A stretch of DNA of 64,000 nucleotides from Cereibacter sphaeroides. Lineage in GTDB: Bacteria; Pseudomonadota; Alphaproteobacteria; Rhodobacterales; Rhodobacteraceae. The position numbers and the translations under genes were made by a program. Shown here piece after piece: positions 33,739-42,565 of the stretch. Each line of letters starts with the position of its first letter. Position 1 is the first letter of the stretch. The notes under the pieces are model-generated. The model saw nothing but the letters and a program-made list of their open reading frames with translations, was not told the origin of the DNA and ran no database searches. The stretch lies in NCBI GenBank assembly GCA_003243455.1, contig QFQS01000003.1, positions 310,001-374,000 of the forward strand, written 5' to 3'.

Positions 33739-33954
33739 TTATTTGCCGTAGGCAGCTTCCAGCGAGATCTCACGGATCATAGAGCGGTGGATGCCCAGAT
33801 CGCCAAGCTCACGCTCGGTCAGGCTGTTGAGTTCCCGGTAGGTCCGGGTGTACATCTGGCGACGCACGGCGGCCTCTTTCAGAGAAGCGAGCAGGGCGTT
33901 CAGCCGATCGGAAAAGCTGCCACTCGCAGCACGGGACGCGTTAACATAAGCCAT
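33739..33954 (-). CDS. DUF1127 small protein (CcaF1-like)
   Basis: A 71-residue basic protein. The C-terminal half is the DUF1127/YjiS motif (TYRELNSLTERELGDLGIHR), with a basic helical N-terminus. In R. sphaeroides the equivalent CcaF1 (RSP_6037) binds RNA and helps mature the CcsR RNAs encoded just downstream (recalled literature); the same arrangement holds here. ATG 33954 gives the normal size; the frame continues to 34089. Expression probably depends on a stress sigma factor (see the upstream element). It is convergent with nothing: the array follows directly. Confidence 0.9.
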   Translation of the reverse strand: MAYVNASRAASGSFSDRLNALLASLKEAAVRRQMYTRTYRELNSLTERELGDLGIHRSMIREISLEAAYGK

Positions 33955-34030
33955 CTTACAAAGCCTCATCAGGTTCTCGGTTCGGGTTGTTGTCTTTCGA
34001 ACCGTTAGGGCAAACATACGCCGATGCTGC

Positions 34031-34080
34031 AGATGCACAATGGCCAGAGCTTCAATGCTGCCATGCAGCAACTGCATGGC
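34031..34080 (-). promoter_or_regulatory. Possible RpoH-type promoter and palindrome upstream of the DUF1127 gene
   Basis: On the minus strand CATTGAAG (34057-34050) and GCATCT (34036-34031), 13 bp apart, resemble a heat-shock sigma promoter (CTTGAA and CCCATNT types). Just upstream, 34060-34080 is a perfect inverted repeat GCCATGCAG-CAA-CTGCATGGC, a possible regulator site. R. sphaeroides CcsR RNAs are driven by RpoHI/RpoHII (recalled). Confidence 0.4.
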
Positions 34081-34207
34081 TGAAATCATGAAATATTCAC
34101 GTGTTTACAGCCCCTTCGCCCGTTTTTTAATCGTTTGGTAAACGACCCCTTGCCGCTTGCCGCGGAAATGATGACCTATGCCCAAGGTAAAGGCGAAGGA
34201 GAGACCC

Positions 34208-35281
34208 ATGCCGACGACCCGTGACGCCGTGATGCAGGCCCTGGCGGGGATTCCTGTTCCGGGCGGAGGCACGCTGAGTAGCCGGGATCTGGTGCGCGCG
34301 CTGGTGATAGAAGGCGAAACGGTACGATTCGTGATCGAGGCGCCGGATGCGGAACAGGCGCGCGGGCTGGATAGCGCGCGCGCGGCGGCAGAGGCTGCGG
34401 TGCGGGCACTGCCGGGCGTTGGCGCGGTGCAGGTCGTGCTGACGGCGCATGGACCGGCGGCCAAGGCTCCGCCGCCGAACCTCAAGATCGGCCAGCATCC
34501 GACGCCGCAGCAGGGCGGACCTCAACGTGTGACCGGCGTGGACCGGATCATTGCCATCGCTTCGGGCAAGGGTGGAGTGGGGAAATCCACGGTTTCCTCG
34601 AACCTCGCAGTGGCGCTGGCGCGGCAGGGCCGTAAAGTCGGCCTGCTTGATGCCGATATATATGGTCCCTCGCAGCCGCGCATGATGGGCGTCAACCGCC
34701 GCCCTGCCTCGCCTGATGGCAAGACGATCATCCCGCTTCAGGCGCATGGTGTCACGGTGATGTCGATCGGCTTTATGTTGAAAGAGGATGAGGCGGTCGT
34801 CTGGCGTGGACCGATGATCATGGGGGCGCTGCAGCAGCTGATCACGCAAGTGGACTGGGGCAAGCTGGACGTGCTGATCGTCGATCTGCCGCCGGGGACG
34901 GGCGATATACAGCTTACACTATGCCAGCGCACGCATCTGACGGGTGCAATCGTGGTGTCGACGCCGCAGGATGTCGCGCTGTTGGACGCGCGCAAGGCAC
35001 TGGACATGTTCGACAAGCTCAAGACGCCAGTTCTGGGCCTGATCGAGAACATGTCGACCTATGTCTGCCCGAACTGCGGGCACGAGGAACATCTGTTCGG
35101 CCATGGCGGGGTTGCCGCCGAGGCGAAGCGTTTGGGCGTGCCACTGCTGGCGGAACTGCCGCTTAGCCTTGATGTGCGGGTGGCGGGCGATGCGGGCACT
35201 CCTGTCGCAGCGGGCGAGGGTGCGGCGGCCCAGGCCTATGCCACCATGGCCGCAAGGCTTGTTGCGGGCGGGATGGCCTGA
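34208..35281 (+). CDS. mrp: Mrp/NBP35 family iron-sulfur cluster carrier ATPase (ApbC)
   Basis: A 357-residue protein: an N-terminal DUF59-like domain (1-90), then a deviant Walker A GKGGVGKSTVSSNLA near 120, VGLLDADIYGPSQPRM, DLPPGTGDIQLTL, and the cluster-binding CPNCGHEEH near the C-terminus. Mrp proteins carry and deliver 4Fe-4S clusters to targets in the cytoplasm. ATG 34208 follows AAGGAGA; an in-frame ATG at 34178 would add ten residues. Divergent from the DUF1127 gene. Confidence 0.95.
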   Translation: MPTTRDAVMQALAGIPVPGGGTLSSRDLVRALVIEGETVRFVIEAPDAEQARGLDSARAAAEAAVRALPGVGAVQVVLTAHGPAAKAPPPNLKIGQHPTPQQGGPQRVTGVDRIIAIASGKGGVGKSTVSSNLAVALARQGRKVGLLDADIYGPSQPRMMGVNRRPASPDGKTIIPLQAHGVTVMSIGFMLKEDEAVVWRGPMIMGALQQLITQVDWGKLDVLIVDLPPGTGDIQLTLCQRTHLTGAIVVSTPQDVALLDARKALDMFDKLKTPVLGLIENMSTYVCPNCGHEEHLFGHGGVAAEAKRLGVPLLAELPLSLDVRVAGDAGTPVAAGEGAAAQAYATMAARLVAGGMA

Positions 35282-35891
35282 TTGGGATTTCATGGGACGG
35301 ATGAGCTGGTCGCACCGGTTCACGTCGAATCACGGCAATGGGATTCAGCGGAACTTCGACGTTACGCCTGAGGTTTCGTTGTTTGTTCTCCGCAGGTTTG
35401 GTTGCCTGACATCATATAGAAGCGTTGGCGGGATTTGACGGGATTGATCGGCAGTCACCCGCTCCGCCTATATATAGTATTCGCTACGCCAATCTATGCC
35501 GCTTATTGTGTCACATGATTTCTTTTGGCGATTCGAAGCCCGCTGTCCTGCCAAAACCCATGCTGGACAAAGAAAATTGGCTCGATCTTTTCCATTGCCT
35601 CCCATGATTTCCCATGGCATCCAGTTTCCATCGAAAGCGGACGGGAACACGATAAGAGGGGCGAACCAAAGACCCCGAACCGGCGAAGGCAGTTTCATAC
35701 AGGCAACCGCCGCTTTCGATACGATAGAAGATCCGGCGCGTTCGCGAGCAGACATCCCCCCAGGTGGCGCGCGCAGTCGGACGAGCCCAGCAATGGGACG
35801 AGGGCGGCGGATCGGGAATGGCAGCTTCCCGATCCGCCGTTGTCCGTTTCAGGGCCGGGGACGAACAGTTTTTCAAGGAGCCGCAAGGCCC
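35282..35891 (+). promoter_or_regulatory. Leader and control region of the division/cell-wall cluster
   Basis: A 610-bp region without a convincing gene; parts are only about 45-50% G+C by my count (35461-35580). It holds a degenerate LexA-like GTTC-N7-GTTT (35385-35399), an AT-rich CTATATATAGT (35468-35478) with TTGATC 19 bp before it as a weak promoter candidate, and four 10-bp-spaced repeats at 35590-35625. The long frame open from 35496 is the mraZ frame and is not needed. Confidence 0.5.
35590..35625 (-). promoter_or_regulatory. Probable MraZ operator (four repeats at 10-bp spacing)
   Basis: TTCCAT (35590), TCCCAT (35600), TCCCAT (35610) and TCCAGT (35620) recur exactly every 10 bp; on the minus strand the core reads ATGGGA, i.e. 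TGGGA. MraZ of E. coli binds TGGGN repeats separated by 5 bases, so the period fits. The site is about 270 bp before mraZ, which implies a long leader or a more distal promoter. Confidence 0.6.
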
Positions 35892-36419
35892 ATGTCGGAG
35901 AGTTTCAGAGGCGAGCTCAGCCAGAAGGTTGACAGCAAGGCGCGGGTCTCGATCCCGGCAGCCTTCCGCCGTGTACTCGAATCCGGCGACCCCTCATTCC
36001 CCGACTCTCCGCGTCCGCGTGTCGTCATGGTCTATGGCGATGCGCGCCGCCGTTTCGCCGAATGCTTTACCATTACCGAGATGCGCCGGATCGAGGCCGC
36101 TATTGCGCGGCGCAAGAAGGGCGATCCTGCAAGGCGTTTCCTTGAGCGCAACGTGATTTCGCAATCCGTGACGGTCGAGGTTGATGAGGACGGTCGCATC
36201 GTCCTGCCCCAAAAGGTTCGCGAAAAGATCGGCGTCAGCACGGACGACATGCAGGGCGGGTTCGAGGCGATCTTTGCCGGCACGCTCGAATCCTTTCAGG
36301 TCTGGAAGCGTGACGCCTATGACGATGAAGTCGCATCGCAATCGGCAGACGACCTCCCAGAGCTTGCGGATGGCAGCGACATGTTCTCGCTGCTTGAAGA
36401 CGACGAACCGGAGGCGTGA
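35892..36419 (+). CDS. mraZ: Transcriptional regulator MraZ
   Basis: A 175-residue protein, slightly longer than the 150 or so of E. coli. Two SpoVT/AbrB-like repeats are seen: [22 protein letters not shown] at the start and [23 protein letters not shown] in the middle, the latter of each with the DxxGR core. MraZ forms ring oligomers that bind the promoter of its own cluster and repress it. ATG 35892 has AAGGAG about 11 bases upstream. First gene of the cluster, overlapping rsmH closely. Confidence 0.95.
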   Translation: MSESFRGELSQKVDSKARVSIPAAFRRVLESGDPSFPDSPRPRVVMVYGDARRRFAECFTITEMRRIEAAIARRKKGDPARRFLERNVISQSVTVEVDEDGRIVLPQKVREKIGVSTDDMQGGFEAIFAGTLESFQVWKRDAYDDEVASQSADDLPELADGSDMFSLLEDDEPEA

Positions 36420-36421
36420 GC

Positions 36422-37423
36422 ATGGTGCAGAGCGGCCCGGCAGACGCCCGCCCGCCGCATGTTCCCGTGCTGCTTGGGCCGCTGCTTGAGGCGGTTGCTC
36501 CGGTTTCCGGTGTCTGGCTGGATGGCACATTTGGCGCGGGCGGCTATGCGCGCGGTCTGCTGGAGGCGGGCGCTGCAAAGGTCATCGGTATCGACCGCGA
36601 TCCGCTGGCGCTGCAGATGGCCGAAGCCTGGGCCGGTCAGTATGGCGACCGGCTGAAGCTGGTCGCGGGCACGTTCTCGGACCTCGACGAACTGGCCGGA
36701 GAGCCGCTGGACGGGGTTGTGCTGGACCTTGGCGTATCTTCGATGCAGCTGGATCAGGCAGAGCGGGGGTTTTCCTTTGCCAAGGACGGACCGCTCGACA
36801 TGCGGATGAGCCAGTCAGGGGATAGCGCCGCCGATCTGGTAAACACGGCATCCGAACAGGAACTGGCGGATATCCTGTACCAATATGGGGAAGAGCGCGT
36901 CTCTCGCCGTATCGCGCGGGCCATCGTCGCGGTGCGGGCGACCGCGCCGGTCGAGACCACGCTGCAACTGGCCGAGATCGTGTCGCGCTGCCTTCCGCGT
37001 CCGAAGCCGGGGCAAAGCCATCCGGCGACGCGCAGCTTTCAGGCGCTGCGCATTGCGGTGAACACCGAATTTACCGAGCTGGCCGAGGGGCTTATGGCGG
37101 CCGAGCGGGCGCTGAAGCCGGGCGGCAAGATCGCGGTCGTGACCTTTCACTCGCTGGAAGACCGCATCGTGAAGCGGTTCTTCACCGCACGGTCCGGCGC
37201 CGAGGCAAATGCGAACCGCTACGCACCCGCCACCGAGACGCTTTCCCCCCGTTTTGACATGCTGACCCGTCGTGCCGTCGCGCCGGATGACGCGGAGGTC
37301 GATGCCAACCCGCGCGCCCGTTCGGCGAAGCTGCGCGTGGCGATGCGCACCGCTGCTCCGGCAGGGCCGGTCGACCCGTCAACGCTTGGCGTTCCCCTTC
37401 TTCAACGCAAAGGACGCCGCTGA
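36422..37423 (+). CDS. rsmH: 16S rRNA (cytosine(1402)-N(4))-methyltransferase
   Basis: A 333-residue protein (also called MraW). SAM-binding [13 protein letters not shown] and GIDRDP, and the family segments [19 protein letters not shown] and [15 protein letters not shown] are visible. It methylates N4 of C1402 in 16S rRNA. ATG 36422 has GGAGG seven bases before; GTG 36416 overlapping the mraZ stop is an alternative. Its stop overlaps the ftsL start. Confidence 0.97.
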   Translation: MVQSGPADARPPHVPVLLGPLLEAVAPVSGVWLDGTFGAGGYARGLLEAGAAKVIGIDRDPLALQMAEAWAGQYGDRLKLVAGTFSDLDELAGEPLDGVVLDLGVSSMQLDQAERGFSFAKDGPLDMRMSQSGDSAADLVNTASEQELADILYQYGEERVSRRIARAIVAVRATAPVETTLQLAEIVSRCLPRPKPGQSHPATRSFQALRIAVNTEFTELAEGLMAAERALKPGGKIAVVTFHSLEDRIVKRFFTARSGAEANANRYAPATETLSPRFDMLTRRAVAPDDAEVDANPRARSAKLRVAMRTAAPAGPVDPSTLGVPLLQRKGRR

Positions 37424-37827
37424 TGCGAACCTTGCTTTATGCCATGTCCTTCCTTGCCGTCATGGGCCTTGCCTTCTGGGCATATCGCGAAAATTACGCG
37501 ACGCAGGCCTCGCTTAACACCGTGGACAGGTTGCAGAATGAGATTGCCGATCTGCGCGCTGCGCTGGCGGTGCAACGCGCGGAATGGGCCTATCTGAACC
37601 GACCGGACCGGCTGCGCGAATTGTCCACGATCAATTTCGACAAGCTGGGTCTTCTGCCCTTCGAACCCGAGCAGTTCGGCCAGTCCGATCAGGTGGCATA
37701 CCCCGCCCCGCCAGCCGCCTTTGCAATTGACGGCCCCATCGACGTGATCGGCACCACCGATCTGTCCGGCACGTTGCAAGGCGAAAAGCCCGAAGTCGTC
37801 CCCACGAACGAGGTCCAGATTCCATGA
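37423..37827 (+). CDS. ftsL: Cell division protein FtsL
   Basis: A 134-residue bitopic membrane protein. One N-terminal helix (LLYAMSFLAVMGLAFWAY) is followed by a predicted coiled coil (SLNTVDRLQNEIADLRAAL) and a polar Pro-rich tail. FtsL joins FtsQ and FtsB in the divisome to activate septal synthesis. The family is poorly conserved; position between rsmH and ftsI supports the call. The start overlaps the rsmH stop (TGATG) and its stop overlaps the ftsI start (ATGA). Confidence 0.9.
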   Translation: MRTLLYAMSFLAVMGLAFWAYRENYATQASLNTVDRLQNEIADLRAALAVQRAEWAYLNRPDRLRELSTINFDKLGLLPFEPEQFGQSDQVAYPAPPAAFAIDGPIDVIGTTDLSGTLQGEKPEVVPTNEVQIP

Positions 37828-39611
37828 CCCGCACGCCGCTTCGCCCTCTGGCCCGCATCCTGTCGGCGCGTGCGCGCGGCGAGAACCCCGACTCGATCGA
37901 GCGCGAGAACATCCGCATCCGGCAAGAGCAGACGCGCGACAAGGCGCGCACACGGGCCGAGGGGCGGCTCTTGGTATTGGGCGTGGTCTTTGCCATGGCC
38001 TTCACCGTTATCGGCGGGCGCATGGGCCTGATGGCGGCCACCGAACCGACCGAGCCCCGCAGCGCCAACTCTGGTGCGCAGATCCTTGCGGGCCGCGCAG
38101 ACCTGACCGACCGCAACGGCCGGGTGCTTGCGACCAACCTTTTGACCTATTCGCTGTATGCACAGCCAAAGGACATGGTCGATCCTGCAAGGGCGGCAAC
38201 CGAACTTGCCAGAATATTCCCCGACATGGATGCAAAGCTGCTGTTGAACCGTTTCACCGACGGGCGCAGTTTCGTCTGGCTGCGCAAGAAGCTTAGCCCC
38301 GAGCAGATGCAGCAGGTGCATGACATCGGCGATCCCGGCCTGTTCTTCGGCCCACGCGAGATGCGGCTTTATCCGAACGGGCGGCTGGCCGCGCATGTGT
38401 TGGGCGGCGCGAGCTTTGGCGCCGAGGGCGTGAATTCGGCCGAGGTCATCGGCACGGCGGGCATCGAGAAGGCACTGGATACACAGTTGCGCGACCCGGC
38501 GCTGGCGGGCAAGCCGGTTGCACTTTCGATTGATCTGACCGTGCAGGCGACCACGCAGGAAGTGCTGGAGGCCGGCATGAAGATGATGAACGCCAAGGGG
38601 GCGGCGGCCATCCTGATGAATGTGCGCACAGGCGAGATCCTGAGCCTGGTCTCGCTGCCCGACTTCGATCCCAACAACCGTCCGCAGCCGCTGGTAAAGG
38701 GTGATCCGGCAGACAGTCCGCTGTTCAACCGCGCTGTACAGGGGGTTTACGAACTTGGCTCGACTTTCAAGATTTTTGCGGCGGCGCAGGCAATGGAACT
38801 GGGGCTGGTAAACCCGGACTCAATGGTCGATGCGGATGCGCCGATGTATTGGGGCAAGTTCAAGATCAAGGAATTCGAAGGAAAGAACTATGGCCCGCTC
38901 CTTTCGGTCAGGAACGTCATCGTCAAATCCTCGAACGTCGGCATAGCCAACATAGCCTTGCGGATCGGGGCGGTTCGCCAGCAGGCATTCCTGAAATCTC
39001 TGGGCTTTTTCGAGTCCACGCCCGTCGAGCTGATCGAGGCGCCGAACGCCAGGCCGCTGATCCCCAAGCGCTGGTCGGATATCGTCACGATTACCACCTC
39101 CTACGGCCATGGCATGTCGGCCAGTCCGATGCACCTTGCCCAGGCCTATGCGGCAATCGCCAACGGCGGGCTGCTGGTGAAGCCGACCCTTCTGAAGAAC
39201 CCGAACCCGCAGGAAGGCGTCCGCGTGATGTCCGGGGACACGGCGAAAAATGCCATATCCATGCTGCGCGGCGTTGTGACCGAGGGCACGGCAAGCCTTG
39301 GCGAGGTCAAGGGCTACATGGTTGCCGGCAAGACCGGCACCGCGGACAAGCCCAAGGCGACGGGGGGGTATTACAATGACAAGGTTATCAACACTTTCGC
39401 CAGCATGTTTCCGGCGAACGACCCGCAATACGTGCTGATCCTGACGCTGGACGAACCGGTGGAAACCACCGGCCCGATCCCGCGACGCACCGCCGGCTGG
39501 ACCGCAGTGCCGGTTGCCGCCGAGGTCATCCGGCGCGTGGCGCCCTTGCTGGGTCTGCGGCCAGCCGTTGAACCTGCTCCTGCCGATGCTGTAACACTCG
39601 TGCGAAATTGA
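37824..39611 (+). CDS. ftsI: Peptidoglycan D,D-transpeptidase FtsI (PBP3)
   Basis: A 595-residue class B penicillin-binding protein. A single membrane helix lies near residues 50-70 (LLVLGVVFAMAFTVIGG), then the dimerisation domain, then the transpeptidase domain with nucleophile motif STFK (Ser313), SSN (369-371) and KTGT (503-506). It crosslinks septal peptidoglycan in the periplasm. The start overlaps the ftsL stop. A 30-bp gap precedes murE. Confidence 0.97.
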   Translation: MTRTPLRPLARILSARARGENPDSIERENIRIRQEQTRDKARTRAEGRLLVLGVVFAMAFTVIGGRMGLMAATEPTEPRSANSGAQILAGRADLTDRNGRVLATNLLTYSLYAQPKDMVDPARAATELARIFPDMDAKLLLNRFTDGRSFVWLRKKLSPEQMQQVHDIGDPGLFFGPREMRLYPNGRLAAHVLGGASFGAEGVNSAEVIGTAGIEKALDTQLRDPALAGKPVALSIDLTVQATTQEVLEAGMKMMNAKGAAAILMNVRTGEILSLVSLPDFDPNNRPQPLVKGDPADSPLFNRAVQGVYELGSTFKIFAAAQAMELGLVNPDSMVDADAPMYWGKFKIKEFEGKNYGPLLSVRNVIVKSSNVGIANIALRIGAVRQQAFLKSLGFFESTPVELIEAPNARPLIPKRWSDIVTITTSYGHGMSASPMHLAQAYAAIANGGLLVKPTLLKNPNPQEGVRVMSGDTAKNAISMLRGVVTEGTASLGEVKGYMVAGKTGTADKPKATGGYYNDKVINTFASMFPANDPQYVLILTLDEPVETTGPIPRRTAGWTAVPVAAEVIRRVAPLLGLRPAVEPAPADAVTLVRN

Positions 39612-39641
39612 TCCGAGATTGATGGGCACGGGGCAAAGCAG

Positions 39642-41123
39642 ATGGCGCAACCGACACGATCCCTCGCCGACCTGGGCCTGACCGCCCGGGGCGGGCGCGA
39701 GGCCGAGATTACGGGGCTGGCTGTCGACAGCAGGGCCGTGCGGCCGGGGTTCCTGTTCGCAGCGCTGCCGGGTGCGGCGGTTCACGGTGCCGAATATATC
39801 GGGACAGCGCTGAAGCAAGGCGCGGTGGCGATCCTGACCGATGCGACGGGTGCGCGCATGGCTCAAGATGCGCTGGCGGATCAGTCGGTGGCGATTGTCG
39901 TTTCTGAAGATGCACGGGCGGCGCTGGCCTGGGCCGCTGCGCTCTGGTTCGGCGTGCAGCCCGAAACGGCGGTGGCGGTTACGGGCACCAATGGCAAGAC
40001 CTCGGTCTCGACCTTTACCCGCCAGATCTGGACGGCGATGGGGCTGTCAGCGATCAACATCGGCACGACCGGCGTGGAGGGCGCATGGGAAGCGCCGTCT
40101 CCCCATACCACGCCCGAACCCATAACCCTGCACCGCATGCTGGCCGAGGCAGCCGCCGCTGGCGTCACCCACGCCGCGATGGAAGCGTCCAGCCATGGGC
40201 TTGACCAGCGTCGGCTGGACGGCGTGCGGCTGAAAGCAGCGGCTTTCAGCAACTTCACGCAGGACCATCTCGATTATCACAAGACGTTCGAGGCGTATTT
40301 CGCCGCCAAGGCGGGCCTGTTCGACCGGGTTCTGCCCGATGAGGGCACGGCGGTCATCAACATCGACGATCCACGGGGCGAGGACATTGTCGCAATCGCC
40401 GCCGCCCGCGACCAGCGCATCATCCGCGTGGGTCGCAGCCCCAAGGCCGAGCTGCGCATCCTCGGTCAGCGGTTCGATGCGACAGGGCAGGATGTGCGCT
40501 ATGGCTGGCAGGGACGGTTCTTTCAGCTTCGGCTTGGGCTCATCGGCGGTTTCCAGGCTGAGAATGTGGCGCTGGCGGCGGGCCTTGCGCTTGGCTCGGG
40601 CGGTGCGACGGATGATGTGTTTCGCGCGGTGCCTTCGGTGACGACGGTTCGCGGGCGGATGCAACTGGCGGCGACGCGGGTGAACGGCGCCTCGGTCTTT
40701 GTTGATTACGCCCATACACCGGATGCCGTCGAGACGGCGCTGAAGGCGCTGCGACCGCATGTGATGGGGCGGATCATCATCGTCTTCGGCGCTGGCGGCG
40801 ACAGGGACCGTGCCAAGCGCCCCCTGATGGGTGCGGCGGCGGCGGCAAATGCGGATGTTCTGTTCGTGACCGACGACAACCCGCGCAGCGAGGATCCGGC
40901 CAGCATCCGCGCGGCGATCATGGCGGCATGCCCCGATGCCAGCGAGGTCGGCGACCGTGCCGAGGCGATCCTGCGTGGCGTCGATGCCTTGCAACCGGGA
41001 GATGCCCTGCTGATCGCGGGCAAGGGGCATGAGACCGGCCAGACCATCGCCGGTCACGTCTACCCCTTTGACGATGTGGAGCAGGCCAGCGTCGCCGTTG
41101 CCGCGCTGGACGGGGTGATATGA
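39642..41123 (+). CDS. murE: UDP-MurNAc-tripeptide ligase (meso-diaminopimelate adding)
   Basis: A 493-residue Mur ligase. ATP-binding TGTNGKTSVSTF, the carbamoylated-lysine region, and the DNPRSEDP motif that recognises meso-diaminopimelate are visible. It adds meso-DAP to UDP-MurNAc-Ala-Glu in the cytoplasm, which predicts DAP-type peptidoglycan. Start at 39642; the ATG of murF overlaps its stop by four bases. Confidence 0.97.
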   Translation: MAQPTRSLADLGLTARGGREAEITGLAVDSRAVRPGFLFAALPGAAVHGAEYIGTALKQGAVAILTDATGARMAQDALADQSVAIVVSEDARAALAWAAALWFGVQPETAVAVTGTNGKTSVSTFTRQIWTAMGLSAINIGTTGVEGAWEAPSPHTTPEPITLHRMLAEAAAAGVTHAAMEASSHGLDQRRLDGVRLKAAAFSNFTQDHLDYHKTFEAYFAAKAGLFDRVLPDEGTAVINIDDPRGEDIVAIAAARDQRIIRVGRSPKAELRILGQRFDATGQDVRYGWQGRFFQLRLGLIGGFQAENVALAAGLALGSGGATDDVFRAVPSVTTVRGRMQLAATRVNGASVFVDYAHTPDAVETALKALRPHVMGRIIIVFGAGGDRDRAKRPLMGAAAAANADVLFVTDDNPRSEDPASIRAAIMAACPDASEVGDRAEAILRGVDALQPGDALLIAGKGHETGQTIAGHVYPFDDVEQASVAVAALDGVI

Positions 41124-42565
41124 CACCGCTCTGGAGCTCGTCCGAGGCGGCGCGCGCGACCGGCGGCGCGGTGGCGGTCGATTGGCAGGCGACTGGTGTG
41201 TCGATCGACACCCGCACGCTGAAGCCGGGCGATCTGTTCGTGGCGCTGAAGGATCTGCGGGACGGGCATGACTTCGTGGCGCAAGCCCTGGCAAAGGGTG
41301 CGGCGGCGGCGCTGGTGACGCATCGGCCCGAGGGCGTGGCGACCGATGCACCGCTGCTGGTGGTGCCGGATGTTTTGGCGGGGCTTAGCGATCTGGCGCG
41401 GGCCGCGCGGGCGCGGACCAAGGCCAAGGTCGTGGGTGTCACCGGGTCAGTTGGCAAGACCTCGACCAAAGACATGCTGGCCAAGGTTCTGGGCGGGCAG
41501 GGAAAAACCCATGCCGCCGAGGCGAGCTACAACAATCACTGGGGTGTGCCGCTGACGCTGGCGCGGATGGCTGTCGATACCGATTTCGCGGTCATCGAAA
41601 TCGGCATGAACCATTCCGGAGAGATCGCTCCGCTTGCCATTCTGGCTCAGCTTGACGTGGCGCTGATCACCACGGTTGCACCCGCCCACCTTGAAGCTTT
41701 CGACAGCCTTGAAGGCATCGCCACCGAAAAGGCGACGATCATGGATGGGCTGATCGCGGGCGGAACCGCGGTTTTGCCCGCAGATATCTCAACCGCTGGT
41801 GTCCTGCTGGCGAAGGCCCGGGCAACCGGTGCGCGCGTGATACGTGTCGGATATGCCGAGAATGCCGATTTTCGTTTGACCGACGTGCAACTGACTCCCG
41901 ACGCTACCGTGGTGCAGGCCAGTGCCGAAGGCAGGCCGATCCTGTTCAAGATCATGACACCCGGCCGCCATTTCGCGCCGAACGCGCTGGCGGTCCTCGC
42001 CGTTGCTTCCGCACTGGGGCTGGACCCCACATTGGCCGCCATGGACCTTGGCCGCTGGGCACCGCCCGCCGGGCGTGGTACCCGAGAGCGTATCCTGCTG
42101 GACCCGGTCGAGGATCAGGGGTTCGAATTGATCGACGATGCCTTCAACGCGAATCCCGCGTCGATGGCGGCAAGTCTTGAGGTGCTGTCGGTGCTGAACC
42201 CGGTGGATGGGGTAGGCCGCGTGGGTGCCGGGCGGCGCATCGCCGTTCTGGGGGACATGCTGGAGCTGGGACCGACCGAGGCGGAATTGCACACCGCCAT
42301 CGCGCGCCTGCCCGCGCTGGAAAAGATCGCGGTGATCCACAGCGTCGGCCCGCGGATGCGCGCGCTACATGCGGCGTTGCCGCCACGCCAGCGCGGGATA
42401 TGGACGGAAACTGCGACCGATCTGGCCGGGCAGGTGCGCGGGCTGGTCGATGCCGGCGATATCGTGCTGGTCAAGGGATCAAAGGGCATCAAGGTCTCGC
42501 TCGTCGTTGACGCCCTGCGCAAATTGGGGCAGGCGGTCGCGCGCGACCAACAAGGAACGGACTGA
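41120..42565 (+). CDS. murF: UDP-MurNAc-tripeptide--D-alanyl-D-alanine ligase
   Basis: A 481-residue Mur ligase with GSVGKTSTKDML (ATP binding), EASYNNHWGVPLTL, EIGMNHSGEIAPL and DDAFNANPASM. It adds D-Ala-D-Ala from Ddl to complete the pentapeptide. It overlaps murE by four bases and its stop is directly followed by mraY. Confidence 0.97.
   Translation: MTPLWSSSEAARATGGAVAVDWQATGVSIDTRTLKPGDLFVALKDLRDGHDFVAQALAKGAAAALVTHRPEGVATDAPLLVVPDVLAGLSDLARAARARTKAKVVGVTGSVGKTSTKDMLAKVLGGQGKTHAAEASYNNHWGVPLTLARMAVDTDFAVIEIGMNHSGEIAPLAILAQLDVALITTVAPAHLEAFDSLEGIATEKATIMDGLIAGGTAVLPADISTAGVLLAKARATGARVIRVGYAENADFRLTDVQLTPDATVVQASAEGRPILFKIMTPGRHFAPNALAVLAVASALGLDPTLAAMDLGRWAPPAGRGTRERILLDPVEDQGFELIDDAFNANPASMAASLEVLSVLNPVDGVGRVGAGRRIAVLGDMLELGPTEAELHTAIARLPALEKIAVIHSVGPRMRALHAALPPRQRGIWTETATDLAGQVRGLVDAGDIVLVKGSKGIKVSLVVDALRKLGQAVARDQQGTD

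Noticed and set aside
34127..34849. 240-residue minus-strand frame opposite mrp
   Set aside because: Arg/His-rich shadow without motifs; mrp on the plus strand is clear.
35496..35891. N-terminal extension of mraZ
   Set aside because: The 132 extra residues have no domain and start far from a ribosome-binding site, while [11 protein letters not shown] matches the conserved MraZ start.
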